From contig CAYVFB010000001.1 of NCBI GenBank assembly GCA_964450305.1, positions 1-64,000 of the forward strand: a stretch of 64,000 nucleotides of DNA, in the 5' to 3' direction. The notes beneath the pieces are model-generated. The model worked only from the letters and a program-made list of their open reading frames with translations. It was not told where the DNA came from and made no database searches. Both the position numbers and the translations under genes were made by a program. The number at the start of each line of letters is the position of its first letter. Within the stretch, counting starts at the first letter, position 1. Of this stretch, positions 28,791 to 37,759 are shown piece by piece. Origin of the DNA: JAAYJG01 sp964450305 (GTDB lineage: Bacteria > Bacillota > Clostridia > DSM-8532).

Positions 28791-29204
28791 CTAAGCTTTG
28801 ATCAAAGCATCCTTGGTAAAGGCATTTGGCAAAATATCATTCATGCTGTATTCTTTATAATCCCCATTTCTGTTCGCGCAAATCAGCCGGATGTCATTCA
28901 CAGCAAACTCTGCGATGACCTGCCGGCATATCCCGCAGGGGAATGTCAGATCCTCGCTGTCACTGGCGATCGCGATGGCGGTGATTGTGTTCTGACCTGC
29001 GGAAACAGCCTTTACAATGGCGGTTCGCTCTGCACAAATTGCCGCGCCGTACGAAGCATTTTCGACATTACACCCGGTAAAAATTCCTCCATCCGGCGTT
29101 AATACAGCCGCTCCAACGTGAAATCCGGAATAAGGCACATAAGCAAATTCCCTGGCCTGCAATGCTTTTTCAACCAGATAATTCCACTCCATACTTTTCT
29201 CCAT
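28791..29204 (-). CDS. cdd: Cytidine deaminase
   Basis: A 137-residue homotetrameric cytidine deaminase, converting cytidine to uridine in pyrimidine salvage. The zinc and catalytic motifs are CAERTA (Cys and Glu) and PCGICRQ (two Cys), the all-cysteine zinc site of the short tetrameric class. NVENASYG is the substrate loop. Two start codons are possible (29204, or the Met five codons later); both have a purine-rich site. It precedes era. Confidence 0.95.
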   Translation of the reverse strand: MEKSMEWNYLVEKALQAREFAYVPYSGFHVGAAVLTPDGGIFTGCNVENASYGAAICAERTAIVKAVSAGQNTITAIAIASDSEDLTFPCGICRQVIAEFAVNDIRLICANRNGDYKEYSMNDILPNAFTKDALIKA

Positions 29205-29372
29205 CTATCTCGCTCTCCTTCAACAGATCAACTCCACAACAACCTTACCTTTGGTCGCAGCTGCGGTGACTGCTTCTCATATATCATATGATAACGTCTG
29301 CAATGTCATTGTAATACAAAGTTCAGAAAGAAACAACTGCGGTGTAGAGTTCTCTTATACCGGTGCTTTCTC

Positions 29373-29402
29373 TTGTTCGGCCGATCATCGGCGTGATATA
29401 AT
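29373..29402 (+). promoter_or_regulatory. Promoter with internal palindrome before the GNAT fusion gene
   Basis: TTGTTC (29373-29378), 18-base spacer and a perfect TATAAT (29397-29402). The spacer holds the palindrome GCCGAT-C-ATCGGC (29380-29392), placed where a bound repressor would exclude RNA polymerase. Confidence 0.6.
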
Positions 29403-29455
29403 CCTGTATATATGGTATTAGGTTGAAAACCCTTAATAGAAACCGGAGGTAAACC

Positions 29456-32400
29456 TTGGAAGAAATAAGAATTGTAGAATATGATCACTCTCTGGCTGAA
29501 AAGATAGCCGACATGTGGGGTAAAAGCGCAGGTGGCTGGAACGGCATGAATATGGTCAAAACGGCTGATGCAATCATCCGTGAGCACAACAATGCCTTTC
29601 ACCTGAATGTATATCTCGCGGTAAATTCCTGTGATGAGGTTGTGGGATATTGCAGTCTGGACAGATATACCCAAGATGAAAATGCCCTTTACATCAATCT
29701 GTTAAATGTCAGGCCTGATTATCACGGCAGGAAAGTGGGCAAAATGCTGGTTCTGGCCTGTGTCAGGCGTACGGTGGAGCTGGGCTGGCCCCGGGTGGAT
29801 CTGAACACCTGGCCCGGAAACACAAAAGCGGTTCCGCTGTACAAAAAATGTGGGTTTTTCTGGGAGAAACGAGATGATACCACCCATTTGATGAATTTCA
29901 TACCGACGGTATTGAAAACCGAAGCCCTGAACGATTTTTTTAAGGATGCACACTGGTACGAGGATTCCCAAAGGATCATTGAGGTGAAGCCCGACGGCAG
30001 AAATAAAAACGGGTTTGATTATTTTGAATACAGCTGGGAGCACTCCGGCAAACGGCTTCGTGTCGAATTTGAGAGAACCGGCAGGGGCATACGGTTGATC
30101 GAAACCGATGACTACCTGATCTCTGCCGAAGTTGAGCAGCATGAGCTGGTCTTCGGCATGGATTATGCCATCACCTGGCACCTTGTCAACAAATCCGGCA
30201 AGCCTTTGAAAGTTGAACTGCGCGGCAGAAGCGATAAAAATATCACCTTTGAGATGCAGCAAACCGTTGTCGTCAGCGGTGACACAACCCTGAAGGGTGT
30301 TTTTCATCCGGGCCCTGTCACACAAGAGCAAGACCCCGGAAGAACTCATCCCTGCGTCGTTACAGAGCTTTTGATCAATGGCGGGAAAGCTGTTTTTAAA
30401 ACAGGTATCCTTCCGGCATATCCGGCGAACATCACGCTGCATGTGCCTGGGCATCAATGCTATCTGGATAAAAGAGCTGCCCTGATTCTTGATTTAGAGA
30501 ATAAATTCAGGGAAAATGCCACTTTCGATTTTTCAATGCCAGTAATAGAGGGGATTCAATTCCCTGAACCGAATCATTCCATTACATTAGCTGCTGAACA
30601 ACGCGTGACAGTTGAAATACCCTACATTCTTCACCAGCATTTGTTTCTTACTGAGAACCTCATGGTTACAGCCAGGTTGCCGGATGGAAGAACAGTACCC
30701 TTTGCGAAAAAGCTTTGTAAAGCTTTCCGGGGGCGGGACGGAATCCTGTGGGGTCAGGGCGAGGAATTCTGTGAAATTTTCAATGGTCCCTATATGGTTC
30801 ATCTGAACAAGCGGGAAAATAACATGTGGGCGAACAGAATATACTCGGATCATCGCAATCCGTTCTGGGTCTTCCCAAAAGTCGGACATCCCTTTTCGTC
30901 GGAATTGTCCGACAAGAAGGCTGATCATGTTGAATGTTTTCGGGATGGCGATGCTGTTGTTATGACTGTAACGTATACGCTGAATGATTTTCCGGGCCTT
31001 CAGCTTTCGGTGATCACCCGGCTTGAAACCAGCGGGATCATCAAGCATCATTATGAGGTTAAAAACAACTCGACCAGCGAGACCAATCAGGAGATATACC
31101 TCAGTGATACCTTCCATCAGGATCTGTTCAGAGGCGTCCTGCCTTATGAAAACCGTTTTGTCAGCATCGGTGCAGATACGGAATGGATGCCACCTTTCTG
31201 GGACAGCGCAAGAATCACTGAAAACTGGCTTTATTCACTCGGTAACCATACCTCCCGGGGGGTTTGCTGGGAACCGGAGCAAACAATTCAATTTGGAGAC
31301 TGGGGCTTATTTTTTGAGTATTCCCTGGGGATCATCCCTCCTGACGGGAAGGTGTCAACAACGCCTGTAACCATTGCCATGGGCGTCTTTGACAGATGGC
31401 AGGATTTCCGCGCCTTTGCGTTAAAGCAAGATGTTCTGGTATCTCCCGGTGCTGTGAACCATACCTCCCTTCAGATAAACGATGGTAATCCTATTGTTGA
31501 GGGTGAGATGAAAGTTGGGTTGAAAGAATACAGGAATATGGCGGAGCCTGCTGTTTTGAAGGTATCGCCGTGTTCTGGCAGAAATCCGGAGATCATCTCG
31601 GCACAGGTCGAGATCGCGGGCTTTGTGAAGGAATTGAAAACTGTCATCTTCCGCAAGGGTCATAACCCAATCCAACGCGGAACAGAAACCGTTTCCGGAA
31701 AAAAAGTGTTCTGGCTGAATAACAGCCTGATGACCATCAAGGCCTCTCCGGACTTCTCTTACGCGTTGTACTCGCTGCAATATGGGGATCATGAATGGTT
31801 TGATTCATCCTTCCCGACCCCCGGTATAAAAGCATGGTGGAACCCTTGGTTCGGGGGCATTACACCGTATTTCGACGGCTTGTCCAACGAATCCCTGCTC
31901 GATGAACCCAGGCAAACCTGTTTTGTGACATTACCGGATAATTTCAATCAGACGTGGCAGGGAATCAAAATGTCCATTCAAGTAACAAAGAATAAAAAAT
32001 ACCGTGGTCTGACCCTTGGGCTTTACTATCTGACCATGCCCGGGCTGCCGGTCCTGGTAAGTTTTAACCGCATCCATCAGAATTCAGGCCGGCATTTTCC
32101 ATGGCAGTCTGGCGAAACCTCGGTATTTATTCAGGCAGATCCCGACATCGCAGGCAGCAGGGCGCGATTCATTACGAAGGATGGTGAAAAGCTGTGCCTG
32201 ATGGCAGGCAAAAACCAATACTATATCAGCAGTAACGAGCCCCTGTTGTATGAATCACCAAACAGACAGGAAAAACTATTGATTTATACGGATACGGATA
32301 ACCAACTGCTTGAGGTGGGTGCGAACAGCAGCCTTCTGATGGCTTTTGCCGGAATGCATCGGGAAATGAGGAATGGAGATACAATCGCCTTACCGCCTGT

Positions 32401-32500
32401 GTTCCTGATTTTTTCGCAGGAGACTTTAGATTCAGCGATGCTGCGGGATCTGATAAATATTCAGTTCGATTTTAAAGGAGAAAGCCATGAAGATCATTGA
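29456..32500 (+). CDS. GNAT acetyltransferase fused to a large beta-rich region
   Basis: A 1014-residue protein starting at a TTG, five bases after GGAGGT. Residues about 1-155 form a GNAT domain: NLLNVRPDYHGRKVGKMLV holds the acetyl-CoA loop (HGRKVG) and VPLYKKCGFFWEKR the C-terminal strand. The remaining 850 residues are unlike the GNAT: beta-rich, with many Trp, Tyr and Phe, and no signal peptide or membrane segment. Segments such as NRIYSDHRNPFWVFPKVG, SDTFHQDLFRG and WWNPWFGGITPYFDGLS suggest carbohydrate-enzyme-like beta-sandwich domains, but I cannot name a family with confidence. The gene overlaps the following amidohydrolase by 14 bases, so the two are translated together. The fusion is cytoplasmic as judged from sequence. 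Confidence 0.8.
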   Translation: MEEIRIVEYDHSLAEKIADMWGKSAGGWNGMNMVKTADAIIREHNNAFHLNVYLAVNSCDEVVGYCSLDRYTQDENALYINLLNVRPDYHGRKVGKMLVLACVRRTVELGWPRVDLNTWPGNTKAVPLYKKCGFFWEKRDDTTHLMNFIPTVLKTEALNDFFKDAHWYEDSQRIIEVKPDGRNKNGFDYFEYSWEHSGKRLRVEFERTGRGIRLIETDDYLISAEVEQHELVFGMDYAITWHLVNKSGKPLKVELRGRSDKNITFEMQQTVVVSGDTTLKGVFHPGPVTQEQDPGRTHPCVVTELLINGGKAVFKTGILPAYPANITLHVPGHQCYLDKRAALILDLENKFRENATFDFSMPVIEGIQFPEPNHSITLAAEQRVTVEIPYILHQHLFLTENLMVTARLPDGRTVPFAKKLCKAFRGRDGILWGQGEEFCEIFNGPYMVHLNKRENNMWANRIYSDHRNPFWVFPKVGHPFSSELSDKKADHVECFRDGDAVVMTVTYTLNDFPGLQLSVITRLETSGIIKHHYEVKNNSTSETNQEIYLSDTFHQDLFRGVLPYENRFVSIGADTEWMPPFWDSARITENWLYSLGNHTSRGVCWEPEQTIQFGDWGLFFEYSLGIIPPDGKVSTTPVTIAMGVFDRWQDFRAFALKQDVLVSPGAVNHTSLQINDGNPIVEGEMKVGLKEYRNMAEPAVLKVSPCSGRNPEIISAQVEIAGFVKELKTVIFRKGHNPIQRGTETVSGKKVFWLNNSLMTIKASPDFSYALYSLQYGDHEWFDSSFPTPGIKAWWNPWFGGITPYFDGLSNESLLDEPRQTCFVTLPDNFNQTWQGIKMSIQVTKNKKYRGLTLGLYYLTMPGLPVLVSFNRIHQNSGRHFPWQSGETSVFIQADPDIAGSRARFITKDGEKLCLMAGKNQYYISSNEPLLYESPNRQEKLLIYTDTDNQLLEVGANSSLLMAFAGMHREMRNGDTIALPPVFLIFSQETLDSAMLRDLINIQFDFKGESHEDH

Positions 32501-33350
32501 TGCACATATCCATTTTTCCAATATCGAAAGCTTTAAACAAACTGCCAGAGATCTGTCTTTTCTGGATTATTCAAAGGCAGGCTTTATGAAGCAGTTCAGG
32601 GAAGCAAGCGTAATGCTCGCTATTGGGATGGGTTTAACTGAACAAGCCCCGGATGGGTTTCCTGATCAGACATCGCCAAACCCCATGCTGCTCGATCTCG
32701 AAGATATGCCCGGGGGAATGGTCTTATGCCCTGGAATCAATCCGCTGAAGCTTCAAAGCGCAGCGGCGGAAGAACTGAAAAGAATTGAAGCGGTGCTCTC
32801 TGCTCCGAATACAGTTGGGATTAAAATATATGCCGGGTATTATCCCTTTTATGTCCATGACAAGGTCTACGAGCCCATATATCGTCTGGCAGAGGAATAC
32901 AATCTTGCCATCGTTATTCATGGCGGAGCAACGTATTCCGATCGCTGCTGCCTGAAGTATTCCCATCCGCTCGAGGTCGATGAGCTGGCTGTCAGGCACA
33001 GACATTTGAATTTCATCATTGCCCATTTTGGTGACCCATGGGTGATGGATACGGCTGTAGTCATATCAAAGAATGAAAACGTTTTTGCCGATCTGTCCGG
33101 GTTGATTGTTGGCGATGAGCAAAAGATATGGAAAAACCGAACCAACCGGTTGGTGCTGGATCATTTTAAGCAAGCGCTGGATTATGCTGAAAGGTATGAC
33201 AAATTCCTTTTTGGTTCGGATTGGCCTTTGGCGCCCGTCATGCCTTATATTGAATTTGTGCGCGATCTGATCCCTGAAGAATATCAGGATAATGTATTTT
33301 ATCATAACGCGCTCAGAGCATTTCCAAAATTGAAAAGCTTCATCGAATAA
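32487..33350 (+). CDS. Amidohydrolase family 2 metal-dependent hydrolase
   Basis: A 287-residue TIM-barrel protein of the amidohydrolase-2 (ACMS decarboxylase-like) family. The metal-site motif is DAHIHF at residues 5-10, with further ligands in IVIHGGA (His near 149), NFIIAHFGDPW (His near 177) and FGSDWPLAP (Asp near 248). Such proteins hydrolyse or decarboxylate small substrates. The start lies behind AAAGGAGAAAGCC and inside the end of the GNAT fusion gene. The pair looks like a dedicated small pathway, substrate unknown. An intergenic repeat region follows. Confidence 0.88.
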   Translation: MKIIDAHIHFSNIESFKQTARDLSFLDYSKAGFMKQFREASVMLAIGMGLTEQAPDGFPDQTSPNPMLLDLEDMPGGMVLCPGINPLKLQSAAAEELKRIEAVLSAPNTVGIKIYAGYYPFYVHDKVYEPIYRLAEEYNLAIVIHGGATYSDRCCLKYSHPLEVDELAVRHRHLNFIIAHFGDPWVMDTAVVISKNENVFADLSGLIVGDEQKIWKNRTNRLVLDHFKQALDYAERYDKFLFGSDWPLAPVMPYIEFVRDLIPEEYQDNVFYHNALRAFPKLKSFIE

Positions 33351-33495
33351 CTACCAGATAGGCTTTGAATTTACGGTAAAAATGAAGTACAAATTCATCA
33401 GACAAAGAAAAGCAGGCAGCCGGTCAGGTTGCCTGTTTTGTTACGCCTGCGGTTACTGTTTACACCCCCACTTAGTTGCTTCAGAGGCATGTGTT

Positions 33496-33559
33496 CATCC
33501 TGAACGCAGCGAAGGATCTATTCATGAGTAATGCGGAGATCCTTTACTTCGTTCAGTAT
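33496..33559. repeat. Inverted-repeat element, REP-like
   Basis: The arms 33497-33519 (ATCCTGAACGCAGCGAAGG...) and 33537-33559 are imperfect inverted copies, about 18 of 23 positions matching. They can form a long hairpin. The same family is seen at 24051 (GCGAAGGATCT / TCATCCTGA). The rest of the 33351-33636 gap shows no gene. Confidence 0.7.
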
Positions 33560-33583
33560 AACAGGCACTTCATTCAGTAGGCT

Positions 33584-33602
33584 GCGCCTGCTTACCTGTG
33601 AA
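33584..33602. repeat. 19-bp dispersed repeat, copy 2
   Basis: GCGCCTGCTTACCTGTGAA, identical to 11015-11033. Both copies lie in intergenic DNA. Confidence 0.6.
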
Positions 33603-33636
33603 AATTAACCGCTTGTGTCCTGTCAAATATTTTTTT

Positions 33637-33696
33637 GCAAAGTATGCTTGACATTTTGTGCAAAGCGTACTATACTGAAAATGCAAAGTATACTTT
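33637..33696 (+). promoter_or_regulatory. XRE operon promoter with three operator repeats
   Basis: A perfect TTGACA (33649-33654), 17-base spacer and TATACT (33672-33677). Three copies of TGCAAAG(T/C)(A/G)T(A/G)CT begin at 33637, 33660 and 33683, exactly 23 bases apart. Together they cover the -35, spacer, -10 and start point. The third contains the palindrome AAAGTATACTTT. This suggests cooperative autorepression by the XRE protein. Confidence 0.8.
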
Positions 33697-33729
33697 ACAA
33701 CCAATACAATCGAAATAAGGAGGTTTCTC

Positions 33730-33936
33730 GTGAAAACAATAATTCCTGAATTGCGCAAGCAGCACAAGCTGTCCCAGGAAGAGCTGGCGTTTGCGGTAGG
33801 AGTAACCAGGCAGACCATCACCTCTTTGGAATGCGAAAAGTATACAGCATCCCTTGTGCTGGCATATAAAATCGCGAAGTATTTTGGCCTTACCATAGAG
33901 GAAGTATTCGATTTTTCAGATGTGGAGGAAATATAA
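33730..33936 (+). CDS. XRE-family transcriptional regulator, small
   Basis: A 68-residue protein made of a single helix-turn-helix domain (LRKQHKLSQEELAFAVGVTRQTITSLECEKYTASLVLAYKIAKYF, recognition helix RQTITSLE). The start is a GTG seven bases after AAGGAGG. It is of the short Xre type common in Firmicutes that pairs with small membrane proteins. The repeats just upstream are its likely operators. It ends two bases before the next gene, whose ribosome site lies within its end. Confidence 0.92.
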   Translation: MKTIIPELRKQHKLSQEELAFAVGVTRQTITSLECEKYTASLVLAYKIAKYFGLTIEEVFDFSDVEEI

Positions 33937-33937
33937 C

Positions 33938-34381
33938 ATGGAAAAATTCAAAATAAAAGTTCAAAAAAGGGTGACCATACTGGCTTTAACTACTATTTTC
34001 ACTTTCATACTTTACCTGCTTCTGGTCTCAGGCCTATTGATGGATACGCCTTCAGTCCCTGATTTCATCAAGGGCTTCAATATGGGTGCCTTTTGCGGGG
34101 TTGAACTGGTTTTAGTCTTCTTTACTGTTAAGTTTTTGGGTTCGATGAAAAATGAAGCCACATTGAAGAAACTGTACATCGAAGAAAATGATGAGCGCAG
34201 AAAAATGATTATGGAGAAAACCGGGGCTTTTGGAATGGTACTGTTTATTCTTATATCTGCAATTGCAACCATTGTAGCAGGTTTCTTCGACGAAACGGTT
34301 TTCTATACCCTGCTTGGTACCACAATGCTTGCTTCGTTGATCCGCGGGGCATTTAAGCTGTATTACTTTAAAAAACTTTAA
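33938..34381 (+). CDS. DUF2178-like membrane protein
   Basis: A 147-residue protein with four membrane segments: residues about 12-32, 44-66, 98-118 and 122-140. Between the second and third is the charged stretch KNEATLKKLYIEENDERRKMI, which has the look of the DUF2178 family found next to small XRE regulators. The start is ATG 33938, behind GGAGG inside the XRE gene. A motif PDFIKGFNMGAFCGVELV (about 37-54) recurs in the two following genes. The biological role is unknown. Confidence 0.75.
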   Translation: MEKFKIKVQKRVTILALTTIFTFILYLLLVSGLLMDTPSVPDFIKGFNMGAFCGVELVLVFFTVKFLGSMKNEATLKKLYIEENDERRKMIMEKTGAFGMVLFILISAIATIVAGFFDETVFYTLLGTTMLASLIRGAFKLYYFKKL

Positions 34382-34400
34382 TTTTCCGGAGGAAATATTG

Positions 34401-34631
34401 ATGAAAAGGATTCAAAAAAACAATCATTTATCCATCGGTCTCATCCTTATAGGCCTCACACTGACGCTAAAAAATTTACTGGCACTGCCTGAATTCTTCG
34501 TCGGGCTTGGGCTGGGAACAGGCTTGGCCTTTGAGATAATTGGTTTAATCAACATTCGACGCGGTCACAATTGTGTGAAAGAAGCAAAGCTTGCTTTTCT
34601 TAGAAAAGCAGCAGGACGTTCCACCCCGTAA
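34401..34631 (+). CDS. Small membrane protein of the XRE operon
   Basis: A 76-residue protein with two membrane segments (LSIGLILIGLTLTL and about 35-53). It holds LPEFFVGLGLGTGLAFEIIG, which aligns with the PDFIKGF... motif of the preceding protein. Start ATG 34401, after GGAGGAAATATTG. It follows by 19 bases. I do not recognise a named family. It is probably related by descent to its neighbours. Confidence 0.65.
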   Translation: MKRIQKNNHLSIGLILIGLTLTLKNLLALPEFFVGLGLGTGLAFEIIGLINIRRGHNCVKEAKLAFLRKAAGRSTP

Positions 34632-34736
34632 AACAAATTCGCTCTGCCGGAAGGAGTGCTTTTCAAAGCAAAGGTGAGCGGCTACCCGCAATAATTTCAC
34701 TTTTTAATCCATCGTATCGAAACTGGAGGAAATCAT

Positions 34737-34955
34737 ATGAATAAAAAACTGCAAAAGCTGATGATCCCATTCAATATAACCGGTTTACTCATGTTCACTG
34801 TAACAAGGTTATTTCGTAATTCATTTTCTGACTTCTGGCTGGGCTTTATGGAAGGATTCTCAATCGTATGGATAGTGACAGGTACGGTATTTATTCTTTG
34901 GAGTTTGAGCAAAAAAAGAGGCCATTCAAAATGCAGTCATAATGCCGCAGGTTGA
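34737..34955 (+). CDS. Small membrane protein of the XRE operon
   Basis: A 72-residue protein with two membrane segments (MIPFNITGLLMFTV and about 34-55). SDFWLGFMEGFSIVWIVTG aligns with the PDF..G motif of the two upstream proteins. The C-terminal end (SKKRGHSKCSHNAAG) is basic. The start has GGAGGAAATCAT upstream. It is 105 bases from the preceding gene and is followed by a strong terminator, so it is probably the last gene of the operon. No named function. Confidence 0.65.
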   Translation: MNKKLQKLMIPFNITGLLMFTVTRLFRNSFSDFWLGFMEGFSIVWIVTGTVFILWSLSKKRGHSKCSHNAAG

Positions 34956-34995
34956 TACCTCTTTTAGCCTTGTACACTTCGCTAAAAGATTAGTG

Positions 34996-35038
34996 AAAAG
35001 GGAAGCATTCTCTATGATAAGAGAAGCCTCCCTTTTTT
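34996..35038 (+). terminator. Terminator of the XRE operon, probably bidirectional
   Basis: A long imperfect stem (GGGAAGCATTCTCT / AGAGAAGCCTCCC) followed by TTTTTTG on the plus strand. On the minus strand TTTTC follows, so it can also end the clpB transcript, whose stop lies about 40 bases away. Confidence 0.8.
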
Positions 35039-35073
35039 GTGGTGTGTGGTAAGCAATGCGCCCGAGTGTCACA

Positions 35074-37665
35074 TTATTGCACTTTTATCAGTAATTGCTC
35101 ACCCTCGGCATCGATCACTGCTGTATCGCCTTCATGAACCTCTCCGGAGATCAGCTTTCTGCCAAGATCGGTCTCGACCACCTTCTGGATGAACCTCTTC
35201 AATGGCCTTGCACCATATGCGGGAGAATAGGACAAATCCAGAATTCTGTCCTTCGCAGGCTCCGTGATCTCCAGCTTGATATCCCTTTCAGAAAGCCTTT
35301 CGCGCAATTCATCCAGGATCAGATCGATAATGCGGAACATTTCCTGCCGTCCAAGAGGCTTGAACAAAACCACATCATCGATACGGTTCAGGAACTCGGG
35401 CCTGAACTGCATTTTCAAACTGTCCATAACGGCATTTTTGATTTCATCCGTAAAATCTTCCCCATCCGATGCCGCTTCCAGCAGGATCGAGCTGCCAATG
35501 TTCGAGGTCATAATCACCACAGTGTTTTTAAAGCTCACTGTCCGGCCCTGGCTGTCGGTTAATCGGCCGTCATCGAGCAACTGAAGCAGAACATGAAAAA
35601 CATCGGGATGAGCTTTCTCAATTTCATCAAACAACACCACAGAATAGGGCTTGCGTCGGATAGCCTCGGTCAGTTGACCGCCTTCCTCGTACCCCACATA
35701 GCCCGGAGGAGCCCCAATCAGCCTTGCGACCGAATGCTTTTCCATATATTCGCTCATATCGATGCGCACCATGTTTTCTTCACTGTCAAACAATGCTTCC
35801 GACAAAGCTTTCGCCAATTCTGTTTTTCCCACACCGGTAGGGCCTAAAAAGATGAATGAACCAATGGGCTTTGACAGATCCTTCAGCCCTGCTCTGGCCC
35901 TCAACACTGCATCGGCCACAGCCTTTACTGCTTCATCCTGACCAATGACCCGCTGATGCAGGATTCTGTCAAGGTGCAGCAGCTTTTCCTTTTCCTGCTC
36001 CACCAGTTTTGCAACAGGAATCCCGGTCCATTTTGCCACAATCTCCGCAATTTCCTGCTCGGTGACTTCTTCCTTCAAAAGCTGCCTTCCCACGTCAGCC
36101 TGGCGCTTTTTATATTCCTCCATCTGCTTTTCCAGCTCGGGCAACCGCCCATGCTTCAGCTTGGCCAGGGTTTCCAGATCGTAAACCCTTTCAGCCTTCT
36201 CGATATCCAGTTTTACCTGCTCAATTTCCTCCTTCAGATCCTTTTCCTTCTGAATGAAGCTCTTTTCCATTTCCCATTGGGCTTTCATACCCTCAGCTTC
36301 CTGTTTCAGGCCGCGAACTTCCTGATCAAGCATGTTTCTTCTCTCGAGAGAACCTTTGTCGGTCTCTTTGCTGAGCACCTGCTGTTCAATTTCATATTGC
36401 ATGATTTTCCGATTGATCTCATCCAGCTCATAAGGCATGCTGTCTATCTCCATCCTGAGCATGGAGGCAGCCTCATCCATCAGATCGATGGCCTTGTCTG
36501 GCAGAAAACGCTCAGTAATATACCGGTTGGATAAAACTGCACAGGCAATAATGGCACTGTCGGTGATGCGGACGCCGTGATGGATTTCAAACCTCTCTTT
36601 CAGCCCCCTCAGAATAGAAATAGTATCCTCCACCGTTGGCTGATCGACCATGACTGTCTGGAACCGTCTTTCCAGTGCCGCATCTTTTTCAATATACTTA
36701 CGGTATTCGTCCAATGTGGTTGCACCAATACAATGCAGCTCGCCGCGAGCCAGCATGGGCTTCAGGATGTTCCCGGCATCCATCGCCCCTTCTGCCTTTC
36801 CGGCGCCCACAATGGTGTGCAGTTCGTCAATGAACAGGATGATTTGGCCCTCAGATTCAGAGATTTCCTTCAGAACAGCCTTCAGCCTTTCTTCAAATTC
36901 ACCGCGAAATTTCGCGCCTGCGATCAGAGCACCCATATCCAACGCAAAAATGGTTTTATCCTTCAGCCCCTCGGGGACATCCCCCTTTAGAATGCGCTGG
37001 GCAAGGCCCTCTGCTACTGCGGTCTTCCCAACTCCGGGCTCTCCTATCAAAACAGGATTGTTCTTCGTCCTGCGAGACAGAATGCTGATTACCCTGCGGA
37101 TCTCCTGGTCTCTGCCGATAACGGGATCCAATTTGCCCAGCTTTGCAAGCTCCACCAAATCCCTTCCGTATTTTGTGAGGGCCTGATAGCCTTCTTCAGG
37201 GTTTTTGCTGGTCACCCGCTCCTTCCCGCGTATTTTGGTTAATGCCAGAAGCATTTTTTCACGATCCAGATCATATTTTGTGAAAAGCCTGCTGGACGGA
37301 GTATTTCGTTCGCCGATCATCACCAGGTAGATATGCTCCACGCTGACGAACTCATCCTTGAAAGACTTCGCCTCATCCTCCGCTTTGAGCAAAATCTGAT
37401 TAAAACGCCTGGAGGCATAAACCTGGCTTACGTTGGTACCGTATACCCTGGGCATCTTATCCAGTTCCTGATTCAGATCGTTTTTCATTTTTTCCGTATC
37501 GACACCGCATAGCTGCAGAAGCTTTGGAATCAAACCATCTTCCTGCTCTAAAAAAGCCATGTGCAGATGTTCTCCATCCACCTGCTGGTGATCGAGCTTG
37601 ATAGCAAGCTGCTGTGCTTGCACAACTGCTTCCTGCGCTTTATCAGTAAATTTTTCAAAATTCAT
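35074..37665 (-). CDS. clpB: ATP-dependent chaperone ClpB
   Basis: An 863-residue ClpB disaggregase that, with DnaK, rescues aggregated proteins. It has the N domain (MNFEKFTDKAQEAVVQAQQLA), AAA1 with Walker A GEPGVGKTAV and Walker B ILFIDELHT, the long middle coiled-coil domain (around 400-525) specific to ClpB, and AAA2 with GPTGVGKTEL and FDEIEKAHPD. The start at 37665 has GGAGG nine bases upstream; an earlier ATG lies on the ribosome site. It follows the J-domain protein cbpA, and both are under a CtsR box. The middle domain distinguishes it from ClpC. Confidence 0.97.
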   Translation of the reverse strand: MNFEKFTDKAQEAVVQAQQLAIKLDHQQVDGEHLHMAFLEQEDGLIPKLLQLCGVDTEKMKNDLNQELDKMPRVYGTNVSQVYASRRFNQILLKAEDEAKSFKDEFVSVEHIYLVMIGERNTPSSRLFTKYDLDREKMLLALTKIRGKERVTSKNPEEGYQALTKYGRDLVELAKLGKLDPVIGRDQEIRRVISILSRRTKNNPVLIGEPGVGKTAVAEGLAQRILKGDVPEGLKDKTIFALDMGALIAGAKFRGEFEERLKAVLKEISESEGQIILFIDELHTIVGAGKAEGAMDAGNILKPMLARGELHCIGATTLDEYRKYIEKDAALERRFQTVMVDQPTVEDTISILRGLKERFEIHHGVRITDSAIIACAVLSNRYITERFLPDKAIDLMDEAASMLRMEIDSMPYELDEINRKIMQYEIEQQVLSKETDKGSLERRNMLDQEVRGLKQEAEGMKAQWEMEKSFIQKEKDLKEEIEQVKLDIEKAERVYDLETLAKLKHGRLPELEKQMEEYKKRQADVGRQLLKEEVTEQEIAEIVAKWTGIPVAKLVEQEKEKLLHLDRILHQRVIGQDEAVKAVADAVLRARAGLKDLSKPIGSFIFLGPTGVGKTELAKALSEALFDSEENMVRIDMSEYMEKHSVARLIGAPPGYVGYEEGGQLTEAIRRKPYSVVLFDEIEKAHPDVFHVLLQLLDDGRLTDSQGRTVSFKNTVVIMTSNIGSSILLEAASDGEDFTDEIKNAVMDSLKMQFRPEFLNRIDDVVLFKPLGRQEMFRIIDLILDELRERLSERDIKLEITEPAKDRILDLSYSPAYGARPLKRFIQKVVETDLGRKLISGEVHEGDTAVIDAEGEQLLIKVQ

Positions 37666-37759
37666 CCTGTTCATCCTCCTTCCGGTGATCCAAATGGGCC
37701 ATGGCTTATGGTCAATGATCCCCCTGATGCATGCCGGAAAACCTGCTCCCCATCATCCT

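Noticed and set aside
29702..30457. Long minus-strand open frame inside the GNAT fusion gene
   Set aside because: It is antisense to a clear coding region with ribosome site, promoter and GNAT motifs, and its own sequence has no recognisable domain.
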